A stretch of 64,000 nucleotides of DNA from Corynebacterium sp. P4-C1 (GCF_030503595.1 NZ_CP129966.1:806001-870000), one strand, 5' to 3'; shown: positions 46,273 through 54,382, counted from the stretch's first letter. Translations and numbers: made by a program. The notes: a model not told the origin generated them from the letters alone.

Positions 46273-46815
46273 ATGCGCATCTTCACCGTCGGCCACTCCA
46301 ACCTCGAATTCGACGAGTTCGTGCGCATGCTTCAGGCAGCCGGGGTCGCGGCAGTCGTCGATGTGCGCAAGCTGACCGGTTCACGGAAGTACCCGTGGTT
46401 CAACGACGACTCCCTCACCCAGCACCTCCCCACACACGGCATCGCCTACATGAAGAACGAGGGGCTGGCGGGGCGGCGCAACGTATCCAAGACGATCCCG
46501 TTTGAGGTCAACGCCAACTGGCAGAACCGCAGCTTTCACAACTACGCCGACCACGCCCTGGGTGAGGAATTCGCGACAGCATTGGAGAAACTGCGCCAGC
46601 ACGCTGCTCACACGCCGACCGCCATCATGTGTTCGGAAGCGGTGTGGTGGCGCTGCCACCGCCGCATCATCGCCGATCACCTCCTCGCTCAAGGGGACGA
46701 GGTGGAGCACGTGATGGGGTTGGGGGCCGAAGGTGCGTCGATACACAAAGCAGCGCTTAACGACGGCGCCGTGGTCGGCGACGACCTCCTCGTGCGCTAC
46801 CCCGCGCGGGAATAG
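46273..46815 (+). CDS. DUF488 family protein
   Basis: A 180-residue protein. MRIFTVGHSNLEFDEFVRML and VVDVRKLTGSRKYPWFN (start of the domain), with SEAVWWRCHRRIIADHL near the C-terminus, are the three conserved DUF488 blocks. The Cys in MCSEAVWWRC is conserved. The family's role is unknown. It is convergent with the next gene, 3 bp apart. Confidence 0.9.
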   Translation: MRIFTVGHSNLEFDEFVRMLQAAGVAAVVDVRKLTGSRKYPWFNDDSLTQHLPTHGIAYMKNEGLAGRRNVSKTIPFEVNANWQNRSFHNYADHALGEEFATALEKLRQHAAHTPTAIMCSEAVWWRCHRRIIADHLLAQGDEVEHVMGLGAEGASIHKAALNDGAVVGDDLLVRYPARE

Positions 46816-46818
46816 CGC

Positions 46819-47544
46819 TTACACTAGGGGCCAGGGGTAAGGAAACTCGGACTGGGGCTCGGGCAACCACGGCAGGCGCACGATGCGCGAGGCGCGCGAT
46901 TTCAATGCCGCCACCTCTTCCGGTGTCAACAATGACGCCACCTCCTCCGGCACCTCCCCCGTGAGAGGCTCGACCGCATCCACCAGCTCGGATGGGATCG
47001 CTTCATGCGCGAAGTCCCAGATCACAGTACGCAACTTCGGGTCCTTGTGAAAGCACAGTCCGTGGTCGATGCCCCACACGTGGTCAGCGGCGTGTGAACC
47101 CGCGAGCAAAACGTGGCCCGATTTACGGTCCGTGTTGTTCACCAGCAAGTCGAAGACGGCCATGCGCAGTAACTGGGGATGCAGGTCGGGGCGGGTCTCG
47201 TACAGCGGGAAATAGTGGGAGCCGTCGTTGTCCACGTAGTGCTGCAACGACCCGACACCGAGCGGGCCCACCTCGCGCACCACCGTGGGCGGCACTATGT
47301 CCCAGCCCAACCACTCGCTGAGCAGGTACGCAGCCCGCTCGCGCTGCCACAGCCCCGCCGGGAAATCGTGGAGGTAACGCTCTCCTGCCTCAGGCTTGAA
47401 GATGCCCCAGCAGGAGTCCTCGTGGTCACCGTCGCGAGCAAGCGTGAGGTCCACAACCACCGTAAGGTTCGAAGACTCCGCGAGCTGGCCTACGAAACCG
47501 ACCTCGCCGTGTTGAAGTAGTTCAAGCAGCTCATTCGCGGTCAC
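46819..47544 (-). CDS. SCO1664-type protein (PI3/4-kinase-like fold)
   Basis: A 241-residue protein. Kinase-like elements are WGIFKPEAGERYLHDFPAG (nucleotide/Lys region), AVFDLLVNNTDRKSGHVL (catalytic-loop-like NNxDRK) and WGIDHGLCFH (DHG, metal motif). Actinobacteria carry this family beside an MSMEG_4193-type phosphomutase, exactly as here. The overlap with it is ATGA. Substrate unknown. Confidence 0.85.
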   Translation of the reverse strand: MTANELLELLQHGEVGFVGQLAESSNLTVVVDLTLARDGDHEDSCWGIFKPEAGERYLHDFPAGLWQRERAAYLLSEWLGWDIVPPTVVREVGPLGVGSLQHYVDNDGSHYFPLYETRPDLHPQLLRMAVFDLLVNNTDRKSGHVLLAGSHAADHVWGIDHGLCFHKDPKLRTVIWDFAHEAIPSELVDAVEPLTGEVPEEVASLLTPEEVAALKSRASRIVRLPWLPEPQSEFPYPWPLV

Positions 47545-48083
47545 AGCTCAAGCTCCGACACTGAGCACGGTTCCGCCGGGATTTGCTGGAACGCACCCCA
47601 CCCCCGTCCCGTGAAATGTGCCAACGCCGCCTTGATCGGGTCGGCGTGGGTGAAGCAGGCCACCGTCTCGCCCGGGTGCCGCGCCGCGATCGTGCGCACG
47701 CAACCTACGACGCGGTGTTGCATCTCCACGAACGACTCGCCGCCAGGGAAGCGGAACTCCCCGGGCCGCCTCTGCACGACCTGCCACTCGGGCATTGTGG
47801 CAAGGTCGGCCAAGGATTCGCCGGTCCATGCGCCGAAATCCGCTTCCAAGAGGCCGCCGTCAAACACGAGTTCTTTTTGGAACCGTTCGCACGTGGGTAA
47901 AGCGGTCTCGCGAGCGCGCTCGAGCGGTGAGGAATACACCGCGTCAACGCTGTCGAGTTGCTGGGCCACAGCCGCGGCTTGCATGCACCCCCTCTCCGAA
48001 AGGTGCAGCCCCGGCGCGCGCCCGGGAAGGATTTTTCCGGTCGTCGGGGTCTCGCCGTGGCGAATGAGGTAGATGGTGGCCAT
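47541..48083 (-). CDS. MSMEG_4193-type histidine phosphatase
   Basis: A 180-residue phosphoglycerate-mutase-like protein from ATG 48083. It carries RHGET (catalytic His about residue 9), ERARET and HADPIKAAL (second His). It forms a two-gene unit with the SCO1664-type gene. Family members are putative phosphomutases; the true activity is not established. Confidence 0.85.
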   Translation of the reverse strand: MATIYLIRHGETPTTGKILPGRAPGLHLSERGCMQAAAVAQQLDSVDAVYSSPLERARETALPTCERFQKELVFDGGLLEADFGAWTGESLADLATMPEWQVVQRRPGEFRFPGGESFVEMQHRVVGCVRTIAARHPGETVACFTHADPIKAALAHFTGRGWGAFQQIPAEPCSVSELEL

Positions 48084-48141
48084 GAAGGGATAATACGCCA
48101 TCGCGGATACCCACCCAGGAAACCCGCGTACCCTGGCCGGC

Positions 48142-49536
48142 ATGACTGAAGCGCCCAACTCCTGGCCATCCATGACCACCCTCGGCGAGCTCAAGGCCGC
48201 CGGCTACACCTACAAGACCGTGCGCGAAGAGATGCGCGACAACCTCAACGCCACACTGCGCGCCGGCGAAAACCCGTGGCCCGGCCTCCACGGCCTCGAG
48301 CACACCGTGTTGCCGCAGGTCGAGCGCGCCATCATCGCCGGCCACGACATCGTGCTGCTCGGCGAGCGCGGCCAGGGCAAGACCCGCCTGCTTCGCACGC
48401 TTCCTTTGCTTCTGGACGCCTTCGTGCCCGCCGTCGAAGGATCCGAGCTGCGCGAACACCCCCTGAACCCGGTGACGGACGCCACGAAGCGCCGCGTCGA
48501 GGATGAAGGAGACGCGCTGCCCATCGTCTGGATCCCGCGCGAGACCCGCTACTCCGAGAAGCTGGCCACCCCGGACACCTCCGTGGCGGATCTGATCGGC
48601 GACGTGGACCCGATGCGCGTGGCCGAAGGCCGCCGCCTGGGCGACCCGGAAACTATCCACTACGGCCTCATCCCGCGCTCCAACCGCGGCATCGTGGCCA
48701 TCAACGAGCTGCCGGACCTCGCGGAGCGTATTCAGGTGGCCATGCTCAACGTGATGGAGGAAGCCGACATCCAGATCCGCGGCTACATGCTGCGCCTGCC
48801 GCTGGACGTGCTGGTGGTGGCGTCGGCGAACCCGGAGGACTACACGAACCGCGGGCGCATCATCACCCCGCTCAAGGACCGCTTCGGCGCTGAGATCCGC
48901 ACCCACTACCCCGTCGAGCTGGACGACGAGATCCGCGTCATCGAGCAGGAGTCACAGCTCACGGCCAATGTTCCGCAAACCATTATGGAAGCCCTCGCCC
49001 GGTTCACCCGCGCGCTGCGCGAATCCGACGCGGTGAACCAACGTGCCGGCGTCTCGGCCCGCTTCGCCGTCGCCGGCGCCGAGACAGTCGCAGCCTCCGC
49101 TGCCCGCCGCGCCGCCATTACCGGGGAGGCCCCAGTCGCGCGCCTAGTGGACCTGGAGGCCGCCGTCGAAGTGCTCGGCGGCAAGGTGGAGTTCGAGCAC
49201 GGCGAGGAAGGCCGCGAGTGGGACATCCTCGAGTACCTGCTGCGCAACTCCGTGGCTCAAGCTCTTCGCCCCCGGATCAAGGGACTCGACTTCACCCCGC
49301 TGATCGAAGCACTCGACGGCTCCACCTTCATCACCACTGGAGAAAACATTACGGCGGCAGAATTCCTCAACGGCCTGCCCCAGCTCGAAGGCACGCTTTA
49401 CGAAGACATTGCTTCGACATTCAACGCCGAGAGCGAGGGCGAGCGCGCTAGTGCCATCGAGCTCGCGGTGGAGGCACTCTACCTCACCCAAAAGATTTCG
49501 AAGGACTCCGGCGAAGGTGAGAGCATCTATGGCTAA
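48142..49536 (+). CDS. MoxR/magnesium-chelatase-type AAA ATPase
   Basis: A 464-residue AAA+ protein. Walker A is GERGQGKTRLLRTL (about residues 74-87). GIVAINELPDLAERIQVAML holds Walker B (NELPDL). Sensor 1 is VVASANPEDY. It overlaps the downstream VWA gene by 8 bp. Such ATPase/VWA pairs (Rv0958/Rv0959 in M. tuberculosis) act together, probably remodelling metalloproteins or envelope complexes. Confidence 0.85.
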   Translation: MTEAPNSWPSMTTLGELKAAGYTYKTVREEMRDNLNATLRAGENPWPGLHGLEHTVLPQVERAIIAGHDIVLLGERGQGKTRLLRTLPLLLDAFVPAVEGSELREHPLNPVTDATKRRVEDEGDALPIVWIPRETRYSEKLATPDTSVADLIGDVDPMRVAEGRRLGDPETIHYGLIPRSNRGIVAINELPDLAERIQVAMLNVMEEADIQIRGYMLRLPLDVLVVASANPEDYTNRGRIITPLKDRFGAEIRTHYPVELDDEIRVIEQESQLTANVPQTIMEALARFTRALRESDAVNQRAGVSARFAVAGAETVAASAARRAAITGEAPVARLVDLEAAVEVLGGKVEFEHGEEGREWDILEYLLRNSVAQALRPRIKGLDFTPLIEALDGSTFITTGENITAAEFLNGLPQLEGTLYEDIASTFNAESEGERASAIELAVEALYLTQKISKDSGEGESIYG

Positions 49537-51448
49537 GCAACGCAGGTACCGCAGGTACACCCCGGGCCCGGATCCACTCGCCCCACCGCCCGACCTGACC
49601 AAGGCGGTGCGCGCCATTGCCGACGACGTCATGTATGGCTACTCCACCGAGCAGGCCATGCGCGAGTATCTGCGCCGCGAGGGCTACGACGACTTCCTGC
49701 GCCAGATCGCGGAGCGCCGCCAGGAGCTGCTGCACAAGACCAACCTCGGCGGCACGCTCCGGGAAGCAAAGAAGCTTCTCGACGAAGCGGTGCTCGCCGA
49801 ACGCGGCCAACTCGCCCGCGACGTGGACATGGACGATCTCGACCGCACAATGCGGGAGATGACGCTGGACAACCTGCCCGTCTCCCCCGCGGCGGCGGTG
49901 ACCGAACTGAACGGCTACGACTGGGCTTCCTCAGAAGCGCGCGAGAAGTACCAGCAGATCAAAGACCTCATCGGCCGCGAACTCTTAGACCAGCGCTTCG
50001 CCGGCATGAAAGAGGCGCTGGAAGGTGCTACCGATGAAGATCGCGCATCCGTCGCCGAGATGCTTCGCGATCTCAACGTGCTGTTGGGCAAGCATCGCGC
50101 CGGCATGGCCACGGAGCAGGACTTTCAGGATTTCATGGCCAAGCACGGGGATCAGTTTCCGGAGAACCCCCGCAACATCGAGGAGTTGGTGGAGCTACTT
50201 GCGCAGCGATCGGCGGCAGCCCAGCGCTTGCTCAACTCCATGACACCCGAGCAGCGCGCCGAGCTCATGCAGCTCGCGGCCGAGGCCTTCGGTTCGGAGG
50301 AGCTGATGAACCTCGTTGGCGAGCTGGATGCGAACCTGCGCGGCATCCGCCCCGACCTGGACTGGACCGGGTCCGAATCGTTCGACGGCGACGAGGCATC
50401 AGGCGGCATGGGCCTCGGCGAAGCCACCCGCGCGATGCGCGACCTCGGGCGCCTCGACGAGCTCGCCGCCACCCTCGGAGGCGAACGCCCCGGAGACATT
50501 GACTTGGACGACGTCGCCGACCTCTTGGGCGCTGACGCCGCCACCAGCGCTAAGCATCTGCGCGACTTGGAAAAGGCGTTGCACGACTCCGGATTGTTGA
50601 ACAAGGGCGAGTCCGGCTCGCTGCAGCTGTCCCCGAAAGCGCTGCGTATGCTGGGCAAGGAGCTGCTGAAGGGCGCGACCTCCCAGTTATCCCGCGGCCA
50701 ACGCGATTCCCGTCTCGCCGGTCAGCAAGGCGAACCCACCGGCGGCACCCGCCCTTGGGAGTTCGGCGACACTCAGGCGTGGGACACCACCCGGACCATC
50801 ACGAACGCGCTCCAGCGCAGTGCCGCCAGCGGCGAGCCGTTCGCGATCACCGTGAACGACATCGAAGTGGTCGAAACCGAAGTGCGTACGAAAAACGCCG
50901 TCGCACTCCTTGTGGACACCTCCTTTTCCATGGCGATGGAAGGCCGCTGGACGCCGATGAAGCAGACCGCGCTAGCGCTGAACCACCTCATCACCACTCA
51001 GTTCCGCAGCGACGAGCTCGCGCTGATCGGTTTCGGCCTCTACGCGCAGACGCTGACGATCGAAGAACTCACCGCCCTGCCGCCGATGCAGGAAAAGGGC
51101 ACCAACCTGCAGCACGCGCTGCTTCTCGCTAACGAGTTCTTCACCCGCCACGCCGACTACGACCCGACGCTTCTCATCGTCACCGACGGCGAGCCGACCT
51201 CTATCCTGACCGAATGGGGCCAGGCCTACTTCAACTGGCCGACCGACCGCATCACGCTCGCGCGCACGGTCGACGCGCTTGACTCGGTGACCAAACGCGG
51301 GACGAAGATCACCTTCTTCCGCCTCGGGGATGATCCAGGGCTTGTTTCGCTTATCGACGCCCTCGCCAACCGCTCCGGCGCCAACGTCGTCGCACCCGAC
51401 CTCAACGAACTCGGAGGCGCTGTGGTGGGAGAGTACCTCCACTGGTAA
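49529..51448 (+). CDS. VWA-domain partner of the AAA ATPase
   Basis: A 639-residue protein. The first 430 residues are mostly helical with long charged stretches. The C-terminal von Willebrand A domain carries the MIDAS motif LVDTSFSMAMEG (DxSxS, about residue 464) and VTDGEPT (about 551). It lies in a two-gene operon with the AAA ATPase (8-bp overlap). The gene is intact, but its 3' end lies only about 30 bp before the start of the repeat-bounded toxin-antitoxin mosaic. Confidence 0.85.
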   Translation: MAKQRRYRRYTPGPDPLAPPPDLTKAVRAIADDVMYGYSTEQAMREYLRREGYDDFLRQIAERRQELLHKTNLGGTLREAKKLLDEAVLAERGQLARDVDMDDLDRTMREMTLDNLPVSPAAAVTELNGYDWASSEAREKYQQIKDLIGRELLDQRFAGMKEALEGATDEDRASVAEMLRDLNVLLGKHRAGMATEQDFQDFMAKHGDQFPENPRNIEELVELLAQRSAAAQRLLNSMTPEQRAELMQLAAEAFGSEELMNLVGELDANLRGIRPDLDWTGSESFDGDEASGGMGLGEATRAMRDLGRLDELAATLGGERPGDIDLDDVADLLGADAATSAKHLRDLEKALHDSGLLNKGESGSLQLSPKALRMLGKELLKGATSQLSRGQRDSRLAGQQGEPTGGTRPWEFGDTQAWDTTRTITNALQRSAASGEPFAITVNDIEVVETEVRTKNAVALLVDTSFSMAMEGRWTPMKQTALALNHLITTQFRSDELALIGFGLYAQTLTIEELTALPPMQEKGTNLQHALLLANEFFTRHADYDPTLLIVTDGEPTSILTEWGQAYFNWPTDRITLARTVDALDSVTKRGTKITFFRLGDDPGLVSLIDALANRSGANVVAPDLNELGGAVVGEYLHW

Positions 51449-51463
51449 CGATGTTAAACGCTC

Positions 51464-51529
51464 AACGTTGGACTTGACCTCGACGACGTGTCGGCGCAAA
51501 GAAACCTTTCCGCTTAAGATGCCGTCAGC
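51464..51529 (-). repeat. Remnant R1 of a repeated gene 3' end
   Basis: Read on the minus strand it encodes SGKVSLRRHVVEVKSNV: a diverged copy of the C-terminus seen complete at R2 and R3 (stop lost here). It abuts the FUSC fragment. Confidence 0.6.
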
Positions 51530-51700
51530 TTCATCACCCCGACCGCCTTGCTGATGGTGCAGACGGTCGAGGCCTCCCCCGTCTGGCCGATGCTGCTCGC
51601 CCGCACCGCGGAGACCGTGATCGGCGCGTTCGCGGCGCTCGTCGTCATCGCGGTCGGCTACGTGCGCAAGTACCCAGAGGTCGTGCTGCCGCGGCGCTAG
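51530..51700 (+). pseudogene. FUSC C-terminal fragment, copy 1
   Basis: Encodes the last 56 residues of a FUSC-family protein (FITPTALLMVQTVEASPV to VVLPRR) with no start. It is 48/56 identical to the intact FUSC gene at 40844. The 5' part is lost and replaced by remnant R1. Confidence 0.8.
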
Positions 51701-51755
51701 GCGCAGGTGCTTTGCGACGGGCTCCGCCTCACCTATTGCACATCGAGCACCCGCC

Positions 51756-51770
51756 GAATACAGTGTATTC
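51756..51770 (+). promoter_or_regulatory. relBE operator, copy 1
   Basis: Perfect palindrome GAATAC-AGT-GTATTC, 22 bp upstream of the relB ATG; AAAGGGG follows as Shine-Dalgarno. A likely RelB autoregulation site. Confidence 0.65.
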
Positions 51771-51791
51771 ACACTGATTAAAGGGGTAAAC

Positions 51792-52007
51792 ATGGCTACG
51801 ATGACGATTCGGATGGATGACAACGACGCAGAGCTCGTGCGTAAGTACGCTCGCTTCGAAGGCGTAACTCTTTCCGATTTCGCCCGCAATGCGATCTTGG
51901 AAAAGATTGAAGATGCGCATGATCTGCAGGAGCTTCGAGACGCCATCGCGCACGACACCGGCGAGCGGTACAGCCTGGAAGACATTCTCGCCGATCTCGA
52001 TACGTAG
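51792..52007 (+). CDS. RelB-family antitoxin, copy 1
   Basis: A 71-residue ribbon-helix-helix antitoxin: MATMTIRMDDNDAELVRKYA, then GVTLSDFARNAILEKIED. The C-terminal half (GERYSLEDILADLDT) would wrap the toxin. The RelE gene starts 9 bp downstream. It is identical to the copy at 54474. Confidence 0.9.
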   Translation: MATMTIRMDDNDAELVRKYARFEGVTLSDFARNAILEKIEDAHDLQELRDAIAHDTGERYSLEDILADLDT

Positions 52008-52016
52008 CACCCCCGG

Positions 52017-52301
52017 ATGATGGCACCATCGCGTCACTACACTGTCGAATTTACGTCCCGCGCACGGAAGCAGCTGAAGAAGATCGACCGCTTCGACGCC
52101 CGGCTCATCGCCACCTGGATCAAAGAAAATTTAGACGGCTGCACCAACCCGCGGGCATTTGGGAAAGGGCTCTCCGCAAATCGTTCCGGCGAGTGGAGAT
52201 ATCGCGTCGGCTCGTGCCGGATCCTCGCCCTCATCGATGAAGGCACGATCACAATCGCGGCGCTTTCGATAGGCCATCGCGGCGAAATTTATTGCGATTA
52301 A
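52017..52301 (+). CDS. RelE-family toxin, copy 1
   Basis: A 94-residue ParE/RelE-fold toxin. YTVEFTSRARKQLKKIDR, RAFGKGLSANRSGEWRYRVGSCRILALID and IGHRGEIYCD match ribosome-dependent mRNA endonucleases, with the basic residues (RKQLKK, WRYR) and the terminal HR.EIY motif. Antitoxin lies directly upstream. Identical to the copy at 54699. Confidence 0.9.
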   Translation: MMAPSRHYTVEFTSRARKQLKKIDRFDARLIATWIKENLDGCTNPRAFGKGLSANRSGEWRYRVGSCRILALIDEGTITIAALSIGHRGEIYCD

Positions 52302-52364
52302 CAACCAACATCACCGACTCAGCCGCCTCGTCCTCGGCCCCAGGGTGATCGTAGGGTGTTAGGC

Positions 52365-52808
52365 ATGCAGGACCTGACCATCGCACCCGGCCCGGGCATC
52401 CCCGGCGGCCTCGTCGTCGCCGCCGCGGATCTCACGGAGCGGTTCGCGAAAGCGTCGGGCCCGGGCGGCCAGGGCGTCAACACCACCGACAGCAAGGTGC
52501 AGCTGTCCATCGACATCGCGGAATGCGCATCGCTTTCCGATGCCCAGCGCCGCCGCGCCCTGCGCAACCTCGAGCACCGCCTGGATGGCACGGTGCTCAC
52601 CGTGAGCGCGTCGACGCAGCGCTCGCAGGTTCGCAACCGCGCCGAGGCGCGAGAACGCATGGCTGCCGTGTTGCGCGAGGCGCTCGCCCCGCCACCTCCC
52701 CCGCGACGCAAGACGAAGCCGTCGCGCGGCTCGGTGCGGCGCCGTCTCGAAGCGAAGAAGCGGCGCTCGGAGCTGAAATCGACGAGGCGCCGACCCCAAA
52801 TACCCTAG
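52365..52808 (+). CDS. arfB: Alternative ribosome-rescue factor ArfB, copy 1
   Basis: A 147-residue peptidyl-tRNA hydrolase. ASGPGGQGVNTTDSKVQL holds the GGQ motif (about residues 33-38). The C-terminal tail is rich in Arg/Lys (KTKPSRGSVRRRLEAKKRRS), which enters the empty mRNA channel of stalled ribosomes. It lies 63 bp after relE, in the same direction. Differs from the second copy only at the last few residues (QIP versus QLP), where the repeat ends. Confidence 0.9.
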   Translation: MQDLTIAPGPGIPGGLVVAAADLTERFAKASGPGGQGVNTTDSKVQLSIDIAECASLSDAQRRRALRNLEHRLDGTVLTVSASTQRSQVRNRAEARERMAAVLREALAPPPPPRRKTKPSRGSVRRRLEAKKRRSELKSTRRRPQIP

Positions 52809-52815
52809 GTGCGGC

Positions 52816-53121
52816 CTACGCCGAGGCAGCTTGGACCGGCTGAATCCGCTCGATCTCAGCGAGGGCCTTGTCCTCCGCCACCTCAATCTCATACTGGTTC
52901 TGCAGATTCATCCAGAACATAGGCTCGACGCCAAAGTATTTTCCGAGCCGGAGCGCGGTGTCAGCTGTAATTCCGCATTTCCCGTGCACGATCTCGTTGA
53001 TACGACGTGGGGGCACCCCGATCGATACGGCAAGCTTGTGCTGAGTGATTTCAAATCCCTCAATGAAATCCTCGAGAAGAATCTCTCCAGGATGAATCGG
53101 CGGGTAAAGCTTCTCCGACAT
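52816..53121 (-). CDS. higA: HigA-family antitoxin
   Basis: A 101-residue XRE-type antitoxin from ATG 53121. PPIHPGEILLEDFIEG is the HigA signature, with the helix-turn-helix ITQHKLAVSIGVPPRRINEIV at about residues 27-47. It lies 8 bp after the toxin gene, the usual HigBA order (toxin first). Confidence 0.9.
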   Translation of the reverse strand: MSEKLYPPIHPGEILLEDFIEGFEITQHKLAVSIGVPPRRINEIVHGKCGITADTALRLGKYFGVEPMFWMNLQNQYEIEVAEDKALAEIERIQPVQAASA

Positions 53122-53129
53122 GGCGTTCC

Positions 53130-53411
53130 TTAGTGGTAGTCCTCGATGGTCACTTGCTCGGGCCCCGCGCTCGTCCAGCGAAAAGTGATTCTCCACTGGT
53201 CATTGACCCGGATGCTAAAAGTCCCTTTCCTGTCGCCCTTGAGCGCCTCTAGGCGGTTCCCAGGCGGCACACCGAGGGGGTCAAGAGAGACTGCCGCATC
53301 GAGCTGGTGGAGTTTCTTGTTCGCCGACTTGTGGATCCGAGGATCCAATTTCGGAACCGGCTCACGCTGAAACACCAGTTCTGTTTGTCGATTCCCGAAC
53401 GACTGAATCAT
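53130..53411 (-). CDS. higB: HigB/RelE-type toxin
   Basis: A 93-residue RelE-superfamily toxin. MIQSFGNRQTELVFQ, KLHQLDAAVSLDPLGVPPGNRLEALKG and WRITFRW with VTIEDYH match HigB. The promoter region holds the TAACGC repeats at 53430-53460. Confidence 0.9.
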   Translation of the reverse strand: MIQSFGNRQTELVFQREPVPKLDPRIHKSANKKLHQLDAAVSLDPLGVPPGNRLEALKGDRKGTFSIRVNDQWRITFRWTSAGPEQVTIEDYH

Positions 53412-53429
53412 GCTTCACCCTATCCCCCA

Positions 53430-53460
53430 TAACGCGAAGCGTCAATAACGCATCGCGTTA
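53430..53460 (-). promoter_or_regulatory. higBA operator
   Basis: Perfect palindrome TAACGC-ATC-GCGTTA (53446-53460) plus a further half-site TAACGC at 53430-53435, just upstream of higB. A likely HigA-binding site. Confidence 0.65.
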
Positions 53461-53484
53461 AATGTTGAACTTGAATTCAACCGG
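53458..53484 (-). repeat. Remnant R4 of a repeated gene 3' end
   Basis: Minus-strand reading KPVEFKFNI then TAA. It shares only the last seven or so codons with R2 and R3. The stop overlaps the higBA operator. Confidence 0.45.
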
Positions 53485-53548
53485 TTTTAAGTGTTCGGCC
53501 ACCTTTAGGCCACAGTATCGACTGCAATTCCGTATTACGATATCTTGC

Positions 53549-53794
53549 ATGAAGACGATAAACGGCAAGCCGATTAGTGAAGAGCAGATTGAGGCATGGG
53601 TAGCCGAAGCCGAAGAAGGCTACGACGTGGAGATGCTACGGAAACGCGGGCGGAAACCACGGGATGAGGAAGCCGCGCAAGTTGTTTCCATCCGCCTCTC
53701 CCCTAGCGAAGTCCTTCATCTCGACCAGTATGCCGCCTCACACGGGTTGTCGCGATCGCAGGCAATCCGCAAGGCTCTAAAAAATGCCATTTGA
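53549..53794 (+). CDS. Ribbon-helix-helix antitoxin (BrnA/CopG-like)
   Basis: An 81-residue protein from ATG 53549. The C-terminal 40 residues, VSIRLSPSEVLHLDQYAASHG and LSRSQAIRKALKNAI, form the RHH domain. The N-terminal half (ISEEQIEAWVAEAEEGYD) would contact the toxin. It overlaps the next gene by 11 bp. Confidence 0.8.
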   Translation: MKTINGKPISEEQIEAWVAEAEEGYDVEMLRKRGRKPRDEEAAQVVSIRLSPSEVLHLDQYAASHGLSRSQAIRKALKNAI

Positions 53795-54038
53795 GATCGA
53801 GGTACGCCGTAGCGCTGAAAAGCACGGTATCGAACCGGAATCCTCGCTCACTGCAGCCACTTCGGGATGTGTATATAAAGCGCCACTCGACGAGGATCAC
53901 CCGCAGCGTGAACTTCGGCTCGGATTTGATTCCTCTATGCGGTTGCTGGAGATTGTCGTTCTTCTCTGGGATGACGGTACTGAAGCCATCATCCACTCAA
54001 TGAAGGCGCGTAGGCAGTACCGTAGTTTGCTTGATTAG
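53784..54038 (+). CDS. BrnT-like toxin
   Basis: An 84-residue protein. FEIEVRRSAEKHGIEPE and AIIHSMKARRQYRSLL fit the BrnT/RelE-like toxin layout (catalytic basic residues near the end). It overlaps the RHH antitoxin gene, forming a two-gene module. BrnT-type assignment is by layout only. Confidence 0.7.
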   Translation: MPFEIEVRRSAEKHGIEPESSLTAATSGCVYKAPLDEDHPQRELRLGFDSSMRLLEIVVLLWDDGTEAIIHSMKARRQYRSLLD

Positions 54039-54153
54039 CCAAGAGGAAACGGCTCGAAAAGCTGGGGTTTCTCTCGCGACTTGGCGCCGCTGGGAGCGCT
54101 CAGCGAGTAGTCAATCAGATATACCATGTGGGGTTGAAGTCACTACACGTTAA
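54031..54153 (+). pseudogene. Truncated XRE helix-turn-helix fragment
   Basis: From TTG 54031, overlapping the toxin stop, a 40-residue frame reads ISQEETARKAGVSLATWRRW and ERSASSQSD. This is an N-terminal XRE HTH (QEETARKAGVSLATWRRWE). It runs out into the remnant R2 at about 54143, so the gene was cut by the rearrangement that set down the second cassette. Confidence 0.55.
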
Positions 54154-54211
54154 ATTTGAACTCGACGACGTGTCGGCGCAAAGAAACCTTTCCGCTAAAG
54201 ACGCCGCAAGC
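54143..54211 (-). repeat. Remnant R2 of a repeated gene 3' end
   Basis: Minus-strand reading GVFSGKVSLRRHVVEFKFNV followed by TAG at 54143-54145. It differs from R3 mainly at third codon positions, so it was once translated. It is fused to the FUSC fragment. Confidence 0.65.
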
Positions 54212-54382
54212 TTCATCACCCCGACCGCCTTGCTGATGGTGCAAACGGTCGAGGCCTCCCCCGTCTGGCCGATGCTGCTCGCCCGCACCGCGGAGACCGT
54301 GATCGGCGCGTTCGCGGCGCTCGTCGTCATCGCGGTCGGCTACGTGCGCAAGTACCCAGAGGTCGTGCTGCCGCGGCGCTAG
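54212..54382 (+). pseudogene. FUSC C-terminal fragment, copy 2
   Basis: The same 56-residue C-terminal fragment as at 51530, with no start codon. It is fused to remnant R2. Confidence 0.8.

Larger units (their letters stand above)
51479..52798 (+). repeat. 1.32 kb direct repeat, copy 1
   Basis: Matches 54161-55480 at a constant offset of 2682 bp. It contains the FUSC fragment, relB, relE and arfB. The first 70 bp differ at a few bases; the rest appears identical. The repeat ends inside the last codons of arfB. Confidence 0.9.
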
